The notes under the pieces: model-generated
What the model saw: the letters and a program-made list of their open reading frames with translations, nothing else
Databases searched by the model: none
Told to the model about the DNA's origin: nothing
From: Roseivirga sp. UBA7431
GTDB lineage: Bacteria; Bacteroidota; Bacteroidia; Cytophagales; Cyclobacteriaceae
Reading direction: 5' to 3'
Assembly (NCBI GenBank): GCA_002477595.1
Contig: DLQN01000086.1
Span: 21,709-39,268 of the forward strand
Length of the DNA: 17,560 nucleotides
Shown: positions 1-7,504 of the stretch, piece after piece
Numbering within the stretch: the first letter of the stretch is position 1
How the letters are laid out: each line of letters opens with the position of its first letter
Made by a program: the position numbers and the translations under genes

Positions 1-701
1 TTGTTAATCGATTGGGCCTAAGTAAAAACGTTGAAAGGACCTGTATCAACTTCATGGGCTGCTATGCGGCATTTGTTGGTATTAAGGCTGCCAATGCATT
101 TTGTGCCGCAAACCCAGAGGCGAAGGTTCTTGTAGTTGCAACAGAACTTTGCACGCTGCACTTTCAAAATAAAACGGACGATGATAACCTTATCTCCAAT
201 GCGATTTTCGGTGATGGATCAGCAGCGTTACTTATCTCAGCAGATACTTCTCTGAGCAGTAAGGTTCAGCTTAAGCCGATTACTTTTCATAATGAACTCT
301 TCACTGAAGGAGAACAAGAAATGGCATGGAATATCGGAGACTTTGGATTTGAAATGAAACTGAGCGCCTATGTGCCTGTACTTATTGAAAAGGGAATTAA
401 AAACTTGGTTCAAAAACTTAAAGACAAGGTCTCAGTAGAAGAAATTCATCACTATGCCCTGCACCCTGGTGGAAAAAGAATTCTAGAGGTCATTGAGCAA
501 GAGTTAAGTTTAGACCGCAGCCAAGATTGGGCGGGAAGAGAGGTCTTAAGGGATTATGGCAATATGTCTTCCCCAACGGTCCTGTTTGTCCTTAAAAAAC
601 TCTTCGATTCCTTGAATGCTAGCAACAAAGGAGATAAAATTCTTTCATTGGCTTTTGGACCAGGCCTGACTGTCGAGTCGATGATCCTAGAGGTTATTTA
701 A
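1..701 (+). CDS. Type III polyketide synthase (chalcone/stilbene synthase family), 5' end outside window
   Basis: The frame is open to the first base, so the N-terminal part lies outside the window; about 233 residues remain of a family usually 350-390 long. The thiolase-fold catalytic triad is complete: the nucleophilic Cys is in F-M-G-C-Y-A-A-F (Cys codon 60-62), the His in L-H-P-G-G-K (codon 462-464) and the Asn in Y-G-N-M-S-S (codon 561-563). A GDGSAALL segment and the C-terminal GPG loop (FGPGLTVE) are also typical. Such enzymes condense a fatty acyl-CoA starter with malonyl-CoA to give alkylpyrones or alkylresorcinols. The methyltransferase at 1201 is its usual partner, which suggests a methylated alkylpyrone or phenolic lipid, but the product cannot be read from sequence. 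The stop overlaps the end of the convergent gene by 8 bp. Confidence 0.93.
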   Translation, partial: VNRLGLSKNVERTCINFMGCYAAFVGIKAANAFCAANPEAKVLVVATELCTLHFQNKTDDDNLISNAIFGDGSAALLISADTSLSSKVQLKPITFHNELFTEGEQEMAWNIGDFGFEMKLSAYVPVLIEKGIKNLVQKLKDKVSVEEIHHYALHPGGKRILEVIEQELSLDRSQDWAGREVLRDYGNMSSPTVLFVLKKLFDSLNASNKGDKILSLAFGPGLTVESMILEVI

Positions 702-1152
702 GCCTCAAAAAACCTTCATTGTACAGTAAAAACTTACCAAGATTAGGGTGGGCACTGAGTAATCGCTTTTGTTTACCTAAAAAGAAGGAGCTGTCTCCTT
801 TCAAGGAAGCCGGTTTCTTGTTTGACAGAAAGTTTGTAAACATGGGTTTCCCTGAAGCATCCACAAAAGGTTCTCTATTCAGCCCAGCACCTGGCTTCAT
901 AAAGATAAACGATCCACTAACGACAGCATTATCTGGATTCCTGTTTTTCAACTCCGTCTTCATCACCTCCTCTTCGGTCGGAAGAAAAATATCCCTTCGT
1001 AATGGGTAGTAGGCCAAAGGGTTTTTGTATTCGCCCATCACCTTCAGAATATGTACCTCCGCCTTTACGTTTAAAGCCTCGCCTTGTGCGCTTAGAGAAC
1101 TCACAAGTACCGTTGAAAATAGAAGTAAAAAGAATAGTCTGGTGATGCGCAT
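694..1152 (-). CDS. Small secreted protein of unknown function
   Basis: The 152-residue product is not recognised. It starts with a clear Sec signal peptide: basic M-R-I-T-R, a hydrophobic core of Phe/Leu/Val, then S-L-S-A-Q-G, with cleavage likely after Ala near residue 22, a common Bacteroidota pattern. The mature part of about 130 residues is basic, rich in Lys, Leu and Phe, has no Cys and no further membrane segment, and shows no catalytic motif I know, so a periplasmic or secreted location is inferred. It lies antisense between the polyketide synthase and its methyltransferase, overlapping the former by 8 bp at the stops and sharing a 48-bp divergent promoter region with the latter. I prefer this frame over two overlapping open frames because only this one gives a signal peptide and spans the gap completely. 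Confidence 0.72.
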   Translation of the reverse strand: MRITRLFFLLLFSTVLVSSLSAQGEALNVKAEVHILKVMGEYKNPLAYYPLRRDIFLPTEEEVMKTELKNRNPDNAVVSGSFIFMKPGAGLNREPFVDASGKPMFTNFLSNKKPASLKGDSSFFLGKQKRLLSAHPNLGKFLLYNEGFLRLK

Positions 1153-1200
1153 TATCCATTAATTTAATCATTAAGTTTAATAGTAATCGAAACGAAAAGC

Positions 1201-1896
1201 ATGTTTGAAAAAAGGTCCTATGAAGAAGAGTTGATGGATGACCTTGAGTCTGGGGGTGAAATCATTGACCAAGCCTTACGTGAGCTTGAAACAATTAACC
1301 GACTTCTCGGAGGTAATCAAGTAACGATTAATGGGCTCAATAAGCTTCTTGGTAATCACCCGAAAGCAGCGCCTATTGTTATCGCTGACCTGGGTTGTGG
1401 TGGTGGTGATATTATGATCCTTGTGGCAAAGTGGGCCAGAAAAAAGGGCTATTCAATTGAGCTAAAGGGCTATGATGCCAACCCAAACATCGTAGAATAT
1501 GCCAAGCAGAACTGTGCGCAATACCCTGAAATATCTTTTTACACAGAAGACATCTTCTCTGATGATTTTAAAACAAATCGCTATGATGTGGTCATTTGTA
1601 CTCTTTTTACACACCATTTCAAAGATGAGCAACTGATCTCCATTTTCAATCAGTTTAAAACTCAAGCTAAAATTGGTGTTGTCATCAACGACTTACATCG
1701 GCACTGGTTAGCCTATCATTCTATTAAGCTGCTGACACGACTGTTCTCAAAATCACCGATGGTTCAGTGTGACGCCCCACTCTCCGTTAGGCGAGCATTC
1801 CGTAAAGATGAGCTTCAAAAAATCATGAATTCCGCAGAAATTAGTGCTTTTTCCCTGAAATGGATGTGGGCTTTTCGTTGGCAGCTGATCTTTTAG
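1201..1896 (+). CDS. Class I SAM-dependent methyltransferase, polyketide-synthase partner
   Basis: The 231-residue product is a Rossmann-fold methyltransferase. Motif I is I-A-D-L-G-C-G-G-G-D at about residues 61-70, an acidic residue ends strand 2 (G-Y-D-A-N-P, about 94-99), and a Y-D-V-V-I-C motif IV follows. The N-terminal stretch (E-L-M-D-D-L-E, then R-E-L-E-T-I-N-R-L-L-G-G-N) resembles that of methyltransferases encoded next to type III polyketide synthases in Bacteroidota, which O- or C-methylate the alkylpyrone or phenolic lipid. It acts in the cytoplasm. The ATG follows an A-rich leader without a Shine-Dalgarno site. The stop shares TTAG with the stop of the convergent nitroreductase. 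The FAD-dependent oxidoreductase often found next in such clusters is not here. The exact substrate is not known. Confidence 0.88.
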   Translation: MFEKRSYEEELMDDLESGGEIIDQALRELETINRLLGGNQVTINGLNKLLGNHPKAAPIVIADLGCGGGDIMILVAKWARKKGYSIELKGYDANPNIVEYAKQNCAQYPEISFYTEDIFSDDFKTNRYDVVICTLFTHHFKDEQLISIFNQFKTQAKIGVVINDLHRHWLAYHSIKLLTRLFSKSPMVQCDAPLSVRRAFRKDELQKIMNSAEISAFSLKWMWAFRWQLIF

Positions 1897-2486
1897 CGAA
1901 CCCACCTTACCTTATCCTCAACAGGTTTTCTTCGGCCCGTAAGCGGTTTGTCTTTGTTGATAGTCCCGACATACAAAAAGCCTAATAATTTGTCCTGTGC
2001 TCCTAATCCAAAAAATGGTTTTGCCTCCTCATAGTAGGTAACTCCTCCAGAGCCCCAATAACAACCGACACTATTCGCTGTAGCGGTTAAATACATGTTC
2101 TGAACTGCCATGGCAACGGATGAAACCTCCTCCACCTCAGGAACTGATTCTTTCGGGTCTCTTGCCATTCCAATGGCGATGATATGAGAAGACATCAACG
2201 GTTTTGTTGCCAATTTTTGAAATTTCACTTCATCAAAATCACCTGCCTTTGAACTTACCTCTTTATAAAGGTTTGACTGAAACTCTGCCAGCTTTTTCAA
2301 GCCATCACCGCTGAATACTACAAAGCGCCAGGGCTCCGTAAACCTGTGAGTCGGTGCCCAGTTAGCGTTTTCCAACATTTCCTTTATCATCTCATCATCA
2401 ACAGGTGCGCCAGTAAACTGTGCTGGATATATTGACCTTCTCTCTCTTAACAGTTGGCTCACTAATTCGGGGCTCAATTCTGGCAT
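1893..2486 (-). CDS. Nitroreductase family FMN oxidoreductase
   Basis: The 197-residue product has the length and signature segments of single-domain FMN nitroreductases. These are R-E-R-R-S-I-Y-P at about 14-21 (phosphate-binding Arg/Ser), W-A-P-T-H-R-F-T-E-P-W at 43-53, a central V-A-M-A-V-Q-N-M helix, and G-C-Y-W-G-S-G-G near residue 144. Such enzymes pass electrons from NAD(P)H via FMN to nitro groups, quinones, flavins or enones; it most resembles the small YdjA-type branch. It is probably a cytoplasmic homodimer. The start codon follows the stop of the TonB-dependent receptor by one base, so the two are almost certainly translationally coupled. A role in reductive processing of the imported ligand is possible, but that is context inference only. 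Confidence 0.9.
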   Translation of the reverse strand: MPELSPELVSQLLRERRSIYPAQFTGAPVDDEMIKEMLENANWAPTHRFTEPWRFVVFSGDGLKKLAEFQSNLYKEVSSKAGDFDEVKFQKLATKPLMSSHIIAIGMARDPKESVPEVEEVSSVAMAVQNMYLTATANSVGCYWGSGGVTYYEEAKPFFGLGAQDKLLGFLYVGTINKDKPLTGRRKPVEDKVRWVR

Positions 2487-2487
2487 A

Positions 2488-4758
2488 TCAATCGTTCAGT
2501 TTAATTTTAAATCCAACGTAGTAGTTAATTGTTGCAGCAGGCTGAAAATACCTTCTTCCAAAAGCATTCAGATCATTTCCCAAACTGTATTCAACATTTA
2601 AGAGGTTATCCACTCCTCCGTAGATTTCTAAAGGCTGGTTAAATACATTCCCTCGAAAGCCTGTCCTTAAATTTATGAGGCTATAAGCCTTTGAGAAAAA
2701 AGTATTGGCATCATTCAGGGGAATAGGGTCTGAATAATGATAAGTAAGGTTCAAGTAAACTCCTCCACGCAATTCAAGGTCTGTTTGAATATTCACTACA
2801 TGCGGTGCGGTGCCCGGTAAGGCCACTCCAGAAAAATCATCGCCATCATCAATATAGTTCTCAAATTGAAAATCATGATAAGTATAGGCAAGCGTAGAAC
2901 TCAAGCTTGTAATCATCCCGCTCTCAGCGCTAATCCAATCCATTTTTGATGAGAGCTCGAGCCCCTTCTGACTAGTTTCGCCTGCATTTCGAAAAAGAAC
3001 AACGCCTTGTCTATCGGTAAAGGTTGTAATGGCATCATCTAGTTGAAAGTAAAATAGGGCTAAGTCAAAAGAGAGTTTTCGACTAGCTGTTGCCCCCCTA
3101 AAATTAAGCTCATAATTCAATCCTCTTTCTGCTTGTAGCCCCAGGTTTATGCTACCCTCGTTCGTTCGAACCTCGGTGGTGGTCGGTGGAGAAAACCCCT
3201 TCATTACACTTAAGTGAATAGAATAATCCTTATTCAGCCGTTGAGAAACTGCCAGCCTTGGTGACCAAACCGCATCAAATTCCTTCAGAAACTCTTGAGG
3301 AGCATTATTAATTTTATCGATAGTTCTATTGATATCATATTGCAGAGAATTTCGGCTCATGCCGAAAGTCAAATTGAGGCCTTCGTTCACTTGATAATCA
3401 ACATTGGCAAAAAGGAGCCGTTGCTCAGTTTCTATCTCATCTGCAAAACGAATTGTGTCTGCTTCTCCATTCACATTCCCAAAGTTCTTGCCATCAAAAA
3501 AAGACCTTTGCTGCTCGATACCATAAGTAAGGTTTACCGCTTTTCCGGCTAGATTCAACTCATTTTTAAACTCTGATCGGAGGCTAAAAACTTGTTGGTT
3601 GTCACTTTTATAGTCTAGGATAAAAGGGTTTTCAAAGTCACTAATGTTTAGCCCAATGTTAGTCTCATTTGACCAAGTGTCGCTCATTTGATATTCTTGC
3701 CCAATGGTGAGCAAATAGTATTTATTGGCAATAGAAGCATTTTTATCGATACTCCCTGGCCTCGCTTGACGTGGATTTGCAGCTCGTTGATCTGGGTTAA
3801 GTCCACCAGGAATTTCATAGAACAAATCTGAGTAAAGGAGTGAGGCCGATATTGTCCGTTGTTCACTTGGGAAAAAGATACCGTCTATTTCTAAGGTCTT
3901 ACGTTCAAATTCATTGTGTTCACGATAACCATCAGCACTTTGGTCGGTCCACTTGAAGGTCAAGCTGCTATTTTCCTTCAGTACATTATGAGAACCGCTG
4001 AATTTCCGTACTCCATAAGAACCAAAAGAAGCTGATATGATATCTGAATTCGAAAGGGTTGATATATCTGTGCTTTGAATCTTTATGACACCGCCATTCC
4101 CTGCACCAAATGCACTAGCGGATGGGCCTTTCATAATCTCAATCTTAGCAGAATTATTCAGGTCTAATAGATTCAAGAACGTGTTTCCCCCGGGCTCGGT
4201 AAAAGGAATTCCATTCCAATATACCTTCACATTGCGCACGCCAAAAGGTGAACGAATAGAGCTTCCGCGGATAGAAACGCGATAGCTTCCGCCAGCACGT
4301 TGCTCAAACCTCACACCAGGCACCGTGTTTACAGCATTGACCAAACTGGTTTCATCAAATCGATTTAAACTTCCCAAAGAAAGAGTAGCCACCGAACCCG
4401 CTTGACGACTCAATGGTTGTCTTCCAGAAAAGCCCTCAACAACAAGTTCGTTTAGCAGTTTATTTGCTGAAGTCATTATGATCACCTTGTTATCATTGGG
4501 GCGAATGGAAACCCTTCGCGTTTCATATCCGACAAATGAAATAATAGCCTCCTGTTCTTCCCTTATTGTCAAAACGACTTTTCCTTCTATACCAGAAACG
4601 TAAACAGATGAGTCTGGTAACAACACCAGTGTTGCTCCGATTAATGGTTTAAAAGTATCGTCTTTGATGGTCACTTCCTGAGATACAAGAGGTGTGATCG
4701 TGAAGAGGGCAAAGCAAATGGCCAGAAACAGCCTGCATGTAATGGATAATTTCAGCAT
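2488..4758 (-). CDS. TonB-dependent outer-membrane receptor (siderophore/FecA type)
   Basis: The 756-residue product has a signal peptide (1-26, ending L-V-S-Q) and a short carboxypeptidase-regulatory-like beta domain at about 27-95 with S-F-V-G-Y-E. A possible TonB-box region follows near 102-110 (L-L-N-E-L-V-V-E-G), then the plug at about 112-230 (V-P-G-V-R, S-I-R-G-S-S, K-G-P-S-A-S-A-F-G-A-G-N-G-G-V-I). The beta barrel runs from about 240 to 756 and ends in an aromatic-rich strand closing in K-I-K-L-N-D. It is an energised importer in the outer membrane. The compact plug and the absence of an adjacent SusD gene argue for an iron chelate or a similar small ligand rather than glycans, but the substrate cannot be read. 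It is the first gene of a two-gene unit with the nitroreductase and lies divergent from the Rieske gene across 65 bp. Confidence 0.94.
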   Translation of the reverse strand: MLKLSITCRLFLAICFALFTITPLVSQEVTIKDDTFKPLIGATLVLLPDSSVYVSGIEGKVVLTIREEQEAIISFVGYETRRVSIRPNDNKVIIMTSANKLLNELVVEGFSGRQPLSRQAGSVATLSLGSLNRFDETSLVNAVNTVPGVRFEQRAGGSYRVSIRGSSIRSPFGVRNVKVYWNGIPFTEPGGNTFLNLLDLNNSAKIEIMKGPSASAFGAGNGGVIKIQSTDISTLSNSDIISASFGSYGVRKFSGSHNVLKENSSLTFKWTDQSADGYREHNEFERKTLEIDGIFFPSEQRTISASLLYSDLFYEIPGGLNPDQRAANPRQARPGSIDKNASIANKYYLLTIGQEYQMSDTWSNETNIGLNISDFENPFILDYKSDNQQVFSLRSEFKNELNLAGKAVNLTYGIEQQRSFFDGKNFGNVNGEADTIRFADEIETEQRLLFANVDYQVNEGLNLTFGMSRNSLQYDINRTIDKINNAPQEFLKEFDAVWSPRLAVSQRLNKDYSIHLSVMKGFSPPTTTEVRTNEGSINLGLQAERGLNYELNFRGATASRKLSFDLALFYFQLDDAITTFTDRQGVVLFRNAGETSQKGLELSSKMDWISAESGMITSLSSTLAYTYHDFQFENYIDDGDDFSGVALPGTAPHVVNIQTDLELRGGVYLNLTYHYSDPIPLNDANTFFSKAYSLINLRTGFRGNVFNQPLEIYGGVDNLLNVEYSLGNDLNAFGRRYFQPAATINYYVGFKIKLND

Positions 4759-4823
4759 AAATTTCGGGCACTAATATCGCGGATTCAAGCGTCAAACAAA
4801 GTTCTTGAGTATATTAAAAAACA

Positions 4824-5159
4824 ATGGGTTCAACTTACAAAAGCGTAAAAGTATTCAACAGTTTCTCAGCAATGGAGAAAGTCTTTGGAGAAAAAGCCAT
4901 CAGGGTTTTGAGAATCGGTGAACTGAAAGTCTGTTTAGCGAAAAGTAAGGATGAGTTTTACGCCTTCGAAGCCTTGTGCCCACATCAGAAGCAGCCTCTC
5001 TCAGAAGGCACGCTCAACGCATTCAATGAGGTAATCTGCCCCTTGCACTTCTATCGATTTAACTTGAAAACAGGAGCGGAAGCCAATAGGCTCTGTCATG
5101 ATCTCAAGACGTTTCCGATGGAGATTAATGATCAAGGCGTTTTCATCAAGTTGTATTGA
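4824..5159 (+). CDS. Small Rieske [2Fe-2S] protein
   Basis: The 111-residue product contains one Rieske domain. Its cluster ligands follow the classical spacing C-P-H (Cys52, His54) and C-P-L-H (Cys72, His75), that is C-x-H-x17-C-x2-H. No signal peptide or membrane anchor is present, so it should be a soluble cytoplasmic electron carrier like the ferredoxin components of ring-hydroxylating dioxygenases and small NirD-type proteins. No oxygenase or reductase partner is encoded in the window. The ATG is preceded by an A-rich stretch. It lies 40 bp before the DUF418 gene on the same strand and divergent from the TonB-dependent receptor. The redox partner is unknown. Confidence 0.92.
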   Translation: MGSTYKSVKVFNSFSAMEKVFGEKAIRVLRIGELKVCLAKSKDEFYAFEALCPHQKQPLSEGTLNAFNEVICPLHFYRFNLKTGAEANRLCHDLKTFPMEINDQGVFIKLY

Positions 5160-5199
5160 GGTTTTTATATTCACACAGATTGCATAATTTCCCTACTGA

Positions 5200-6437
5200 G
5201 TGACAAAAGCATCCCACCTTCTTAACCCCGTTGACCCGCAAGCGAGAGTTGTGTCCATGGATATATTGCGAGGAATCGCGGTATTGGGAATTCTGGCAAT
5301 GAATATTCAAAGCTTTGCCATGCCCTCTGTGGCATACAGTAACCCAACTGCTTACGAAAAACTTTCGGGAAATGATCTCTGGGTCTGGCTGGTAAGTCAT
5401 GTCTTCGCTGATCAAAAGTTCATTACAATCTTTTCCTTATTATTCGGTGCAAGCATTGTCATGATTTCGCAAAAAGCACGAAAAGAGCAAATGCGCTCAA
5501 CTGGCTTACAAAACAGGCGCTTCTTTTTTTAGCCCTTTTCGGATTGATTCATGCTTACCTTTTATGGTATGGCGATATTCTTTTTATCTATGCTATCTGT
5601 GCCTTTTTCATGTTCACGTTCAGAAGTAAAAAGTCAGCGACACAAATTAAAGTAGGCGTACTCCTTTTGGTAATTGGGTCCCTGATCAGCCTTGTCATTG
5701 GTTATACTACCCCCCTATGGGAGCCCGGTGAATACGAAGCAACTAAAACAGAAATTTGGACTCCTGAATCTGGTGCCATTGCCGAAGAAATAGATTTCTA
5801 TCGTGGTACATGGGAAAGACAAATCCTTTACCGAGCACCACAAGCCTTTCAAATGGAAACAACGGTCTTTCTGTTTGAAACTTTCTGGAAAGTGGCTGGC
5901 TTAATGCTCATAGGAATGGCCCTCTATAAAAGGCGCGTATTCAATGCAAAACAGAGTGTAAAGTATTACAGCAAGATGATGGGTTACGGGCTGGGAATCG
6001 GTTTGCCTTTGGTTATTGGAGGCGTGATACTAGACTTTAATTACGACTGGGATTTTAGACTCAGCTTCTTTTTCTTCTCACAACTCAATTACTGGGGCTC
6101 TATATTAATGGCACTGGGGTATATCGGTATCGTTATGATCATCACCAAGACCTCAACGCGAAGCTTTATTGCAAAGCGCCTTTCAGATGTAGGCAGAATG
6201 GCCCTAAGTACTTATCTAATGCAGTCCATAATTTGTGGGTTCTTCTTTTATGGTCATGGACTAGCCCTTTTCGGAGACCTAGACCGTTCTGCTCAAGCGG
6301 TTTTTGTACTAGGTATTTGGGTATTTAACATTTCCTTTGCAGGCGTTTGGCTAAGTTTTTTCAAATATGATCCATTTGAGTGGCTTTGGAGGTCGCTTAC
6401 CTATGGTAAAGCACAACCACTATTCAAGCAAGCTTAG
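5200..6437 (+). pseudogene. DUF418 family membrane protein, frameshifted at a poly-T run
   Basis: Two frames together make one DUF418 protein. The first (GTG at 5200, stop at 5530-5532) holds the N-terminal signature S-M-D-I-L-R-G-I-A-V-L-G-I and ends Q-N-R-R-F-F-F. The second picks up with L-A-L-F-G-L-I-H-A-Y-L-L-W-Y-G-D-I-L, the family's hallmark segment, and runs to 6437 with the C-terminal DUF418 helices (S-T-Y-L-M-Q-S-I, F-E-W-L-W-R-S-L-T-Y-G). Adding one T to the run of seven T at 5524-5530 restores a single 412-codon frame, a usual length for the family. These are polytopic inner-membrane proteins of unknown, possibly transport, function. The break may be a true mutation, a homopolymer sequencing error, or a site of transcriptional slippage. 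An alternative start is ATG 5257. The stop overlaps the glycosylasparaginase stop by 4 bp. Confidence 0.88.
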
Positions 6438-7408
6438 CTTCCGTAGTAAGGAGCATCTATCAGCTCTTCCTCATCATTCGATTTTACAGCATAATTAAAC
6501 CCTTTGTGGATAGAGTATGCTCCATACTCACCGCTCTTGCTCAGTGCCAAGAAGCCAACCTGTAGGTCTTTATAATCTTCTGGGTACTTTCGAACTAAAC
6601 GTTCAACAGCCTGCTTACACGCTTCGCTTGGCGAAAGACCCTGTCGCATCAACTCCACAATCATGTGTGCTCCACAAATCTTAATCACAAATTCTCCAAG
6701 GCCTGTTGCCGTACAAGCGCCAACTTCGTTATCTACATAAAGGCCCGCTCCAATTATCGGTGAGTCTCCTACGCGACCATGCATTTTCCATGCAGCACCA
6801 CTGGTAGTACATGCTCCTGATAAGTTGCCCATGTCGTCCAATGCCACCATACCAATCGTATCGTGATTCTCTACATTGATCTTGGGTTTATAGTCCTGAT
6901 TCTTTAGCCAGTTTTTCCAGGCCTTCTCAGACTTCTCCGTTAATAAATTCTCTTCTTTGAATCCCTTCTCAACAGCAAAGCGTCTGGCGCCTTCCCCAAC
7001 CAACATGACATGAGGCGTATCGTCCATCACTTTTCTGGCTACAGAAATTGGGTTCTTAATATTCTGAAGGAACGCTACAGATCCGCAATTTTCAAATTCA
7101 TCCATAATGCAGGCATCCAAGGTCACTACGCCATCACGATCAGGAAACCCTCCAATGCCGACAGTGGCATTATTTGGGTCGTCTTCAGTGACGCGCACGC
7201 CTGTTTCAACGGCATCAACAGCACGTCCTTTTTTAGACAAAACTTCCCATGCAGCCGTATTCGCTTCCAAACCATGGTTCCAAGTAGAGATCACTATTGG
7301 TTTTTTTATCGGCTTTGATGCCTCACAAGCCATACTGCTTAGTCCAGCAGTAGTAACTGCCAAGCCGCTAAATACAGTTGATTTTAGGAATTTTCTTCTA
7401 TTTGTCAT
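6434..7408 (-). CDS. N(4)-(beta-N-acetylglucosaminyl)-L-asparaginase (glycosylasparaginase), exported
   Basis: The 324-residue product is an Ntn-hydrolase that splits the GlcNAc-Asn bond of N-glycoprotein remnants to aspartate and GlcNAc-amine. The precursor would self-cleave before Thr184 in N-H-D-T-I-G-M, giving an alpha subunit and a beta subunit whose N-terminal Thr is the nucleophile. Supporting motifs are S-T-W-N-H-G near 41-46, V-E-T-G-V-R, and the beta-chain segments G-R-V-G-D-S-P-I-I-G-A-G-L and C-T-A-T-G-L-G-E. The N-terminus R-R-K-F-L-K followed by a weakly hydrophobic stretch is a twin-arginine leader, so export to the periplasm as a folded protein is expected. It is transcribed divergently from the GH20 hexosaminidase, whose activity would precede it. 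Its stop shares TTAG with the DUF418 stop. Confidence 0.94.
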   Translation of the reverse strand: MTNRRKFLKSTVFSGLAVTTAGLSSMACEASKPIKKPIVISTWNHGLEANTAAWEVLSKKGRAVDAVETGVRVTEDDPNNATVGIGGFPDRDGVVTLDACIMDEFENCGSVAFLQNIKNPISVARKVMDDTPHVMLVGEGARRFAVEKGFKEENLLTEKSEKAWKNWLKNQDYKPKINVENHDTIGMVALDDMGNLSGACTTSGAAWKMHGRVGDSPIIGAGLYVDNEVGACTATGLGEFVIKICGAHMIVELMRQGLSPSEACKQAVERLVRKYPEDYKDLQVGFLALSKSGEYGAYSIHKGFNYAVKSNDEEELIDAPYYGS

Positions 7409-7423
7409 GTCTAGAGTTTTGAC

Positions 7424-7441
7424 TAAGATATTGAAATCTTA
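7424..7441. promoter_or_regulatory. Inverted repeat in divergent promoter region
   Basis: TAAGAT and ATCTTA form a perfect 6-bp inverted repeat separated by 6 bp, within the 96 bp between the glycosylasparaginase and hexosaminidase starts. The position would suit an operator that controls both genes. The repeat is short and AT-rich, so chance occurrence is quite possible. Confidence 0.25.
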
Positions 7442-7504
7442 CTTCTTATTCTCAACCGTTAATCAATGCGTTTCATTTTTCGCACAAACTCAATACCTTC
7501 CCTC

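Noticed and set aside
719..1171. Additional open frames on both strands overlapping the small secreted-protein gene
   Set aside because: They lack a signal peptide or any recognisable motif and are explained as alternative frames of the 694-1152 gene.
1164..1174. TTAATCATTAA palindrome in the divergent region before the methyltransferase
   Set aside because: Only 11 bp and purely AT-rich surroundings; not distinguishable from background.
2488..4758. Polysaccharide utilisation locus (SusC/SusD) around the TonB-dependent receptor
   Set aside because: There is no SusD gene or glycoside hydrolase next to it, and the protein is shorter than typical SusC proteins.
5521..5532. Programmed ribosomal -1 frameshift in the DUF418 gene
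   Set aside because: The in-frame codons TTC-TTT-TTT-TAG do not give a standard slippery heptamer, and no strong downstream stem was apparent; mutation, sequencing error or transcriptional slippage fit better.
7466..7504. Upstream ATG as start of the hexosaminidase
   Set aside because: It would put 13 polar and basic residues before the lipoprotein signal peptide; the ATG at 7505 gives a normal leader with the lipobox Cys at residue 17.
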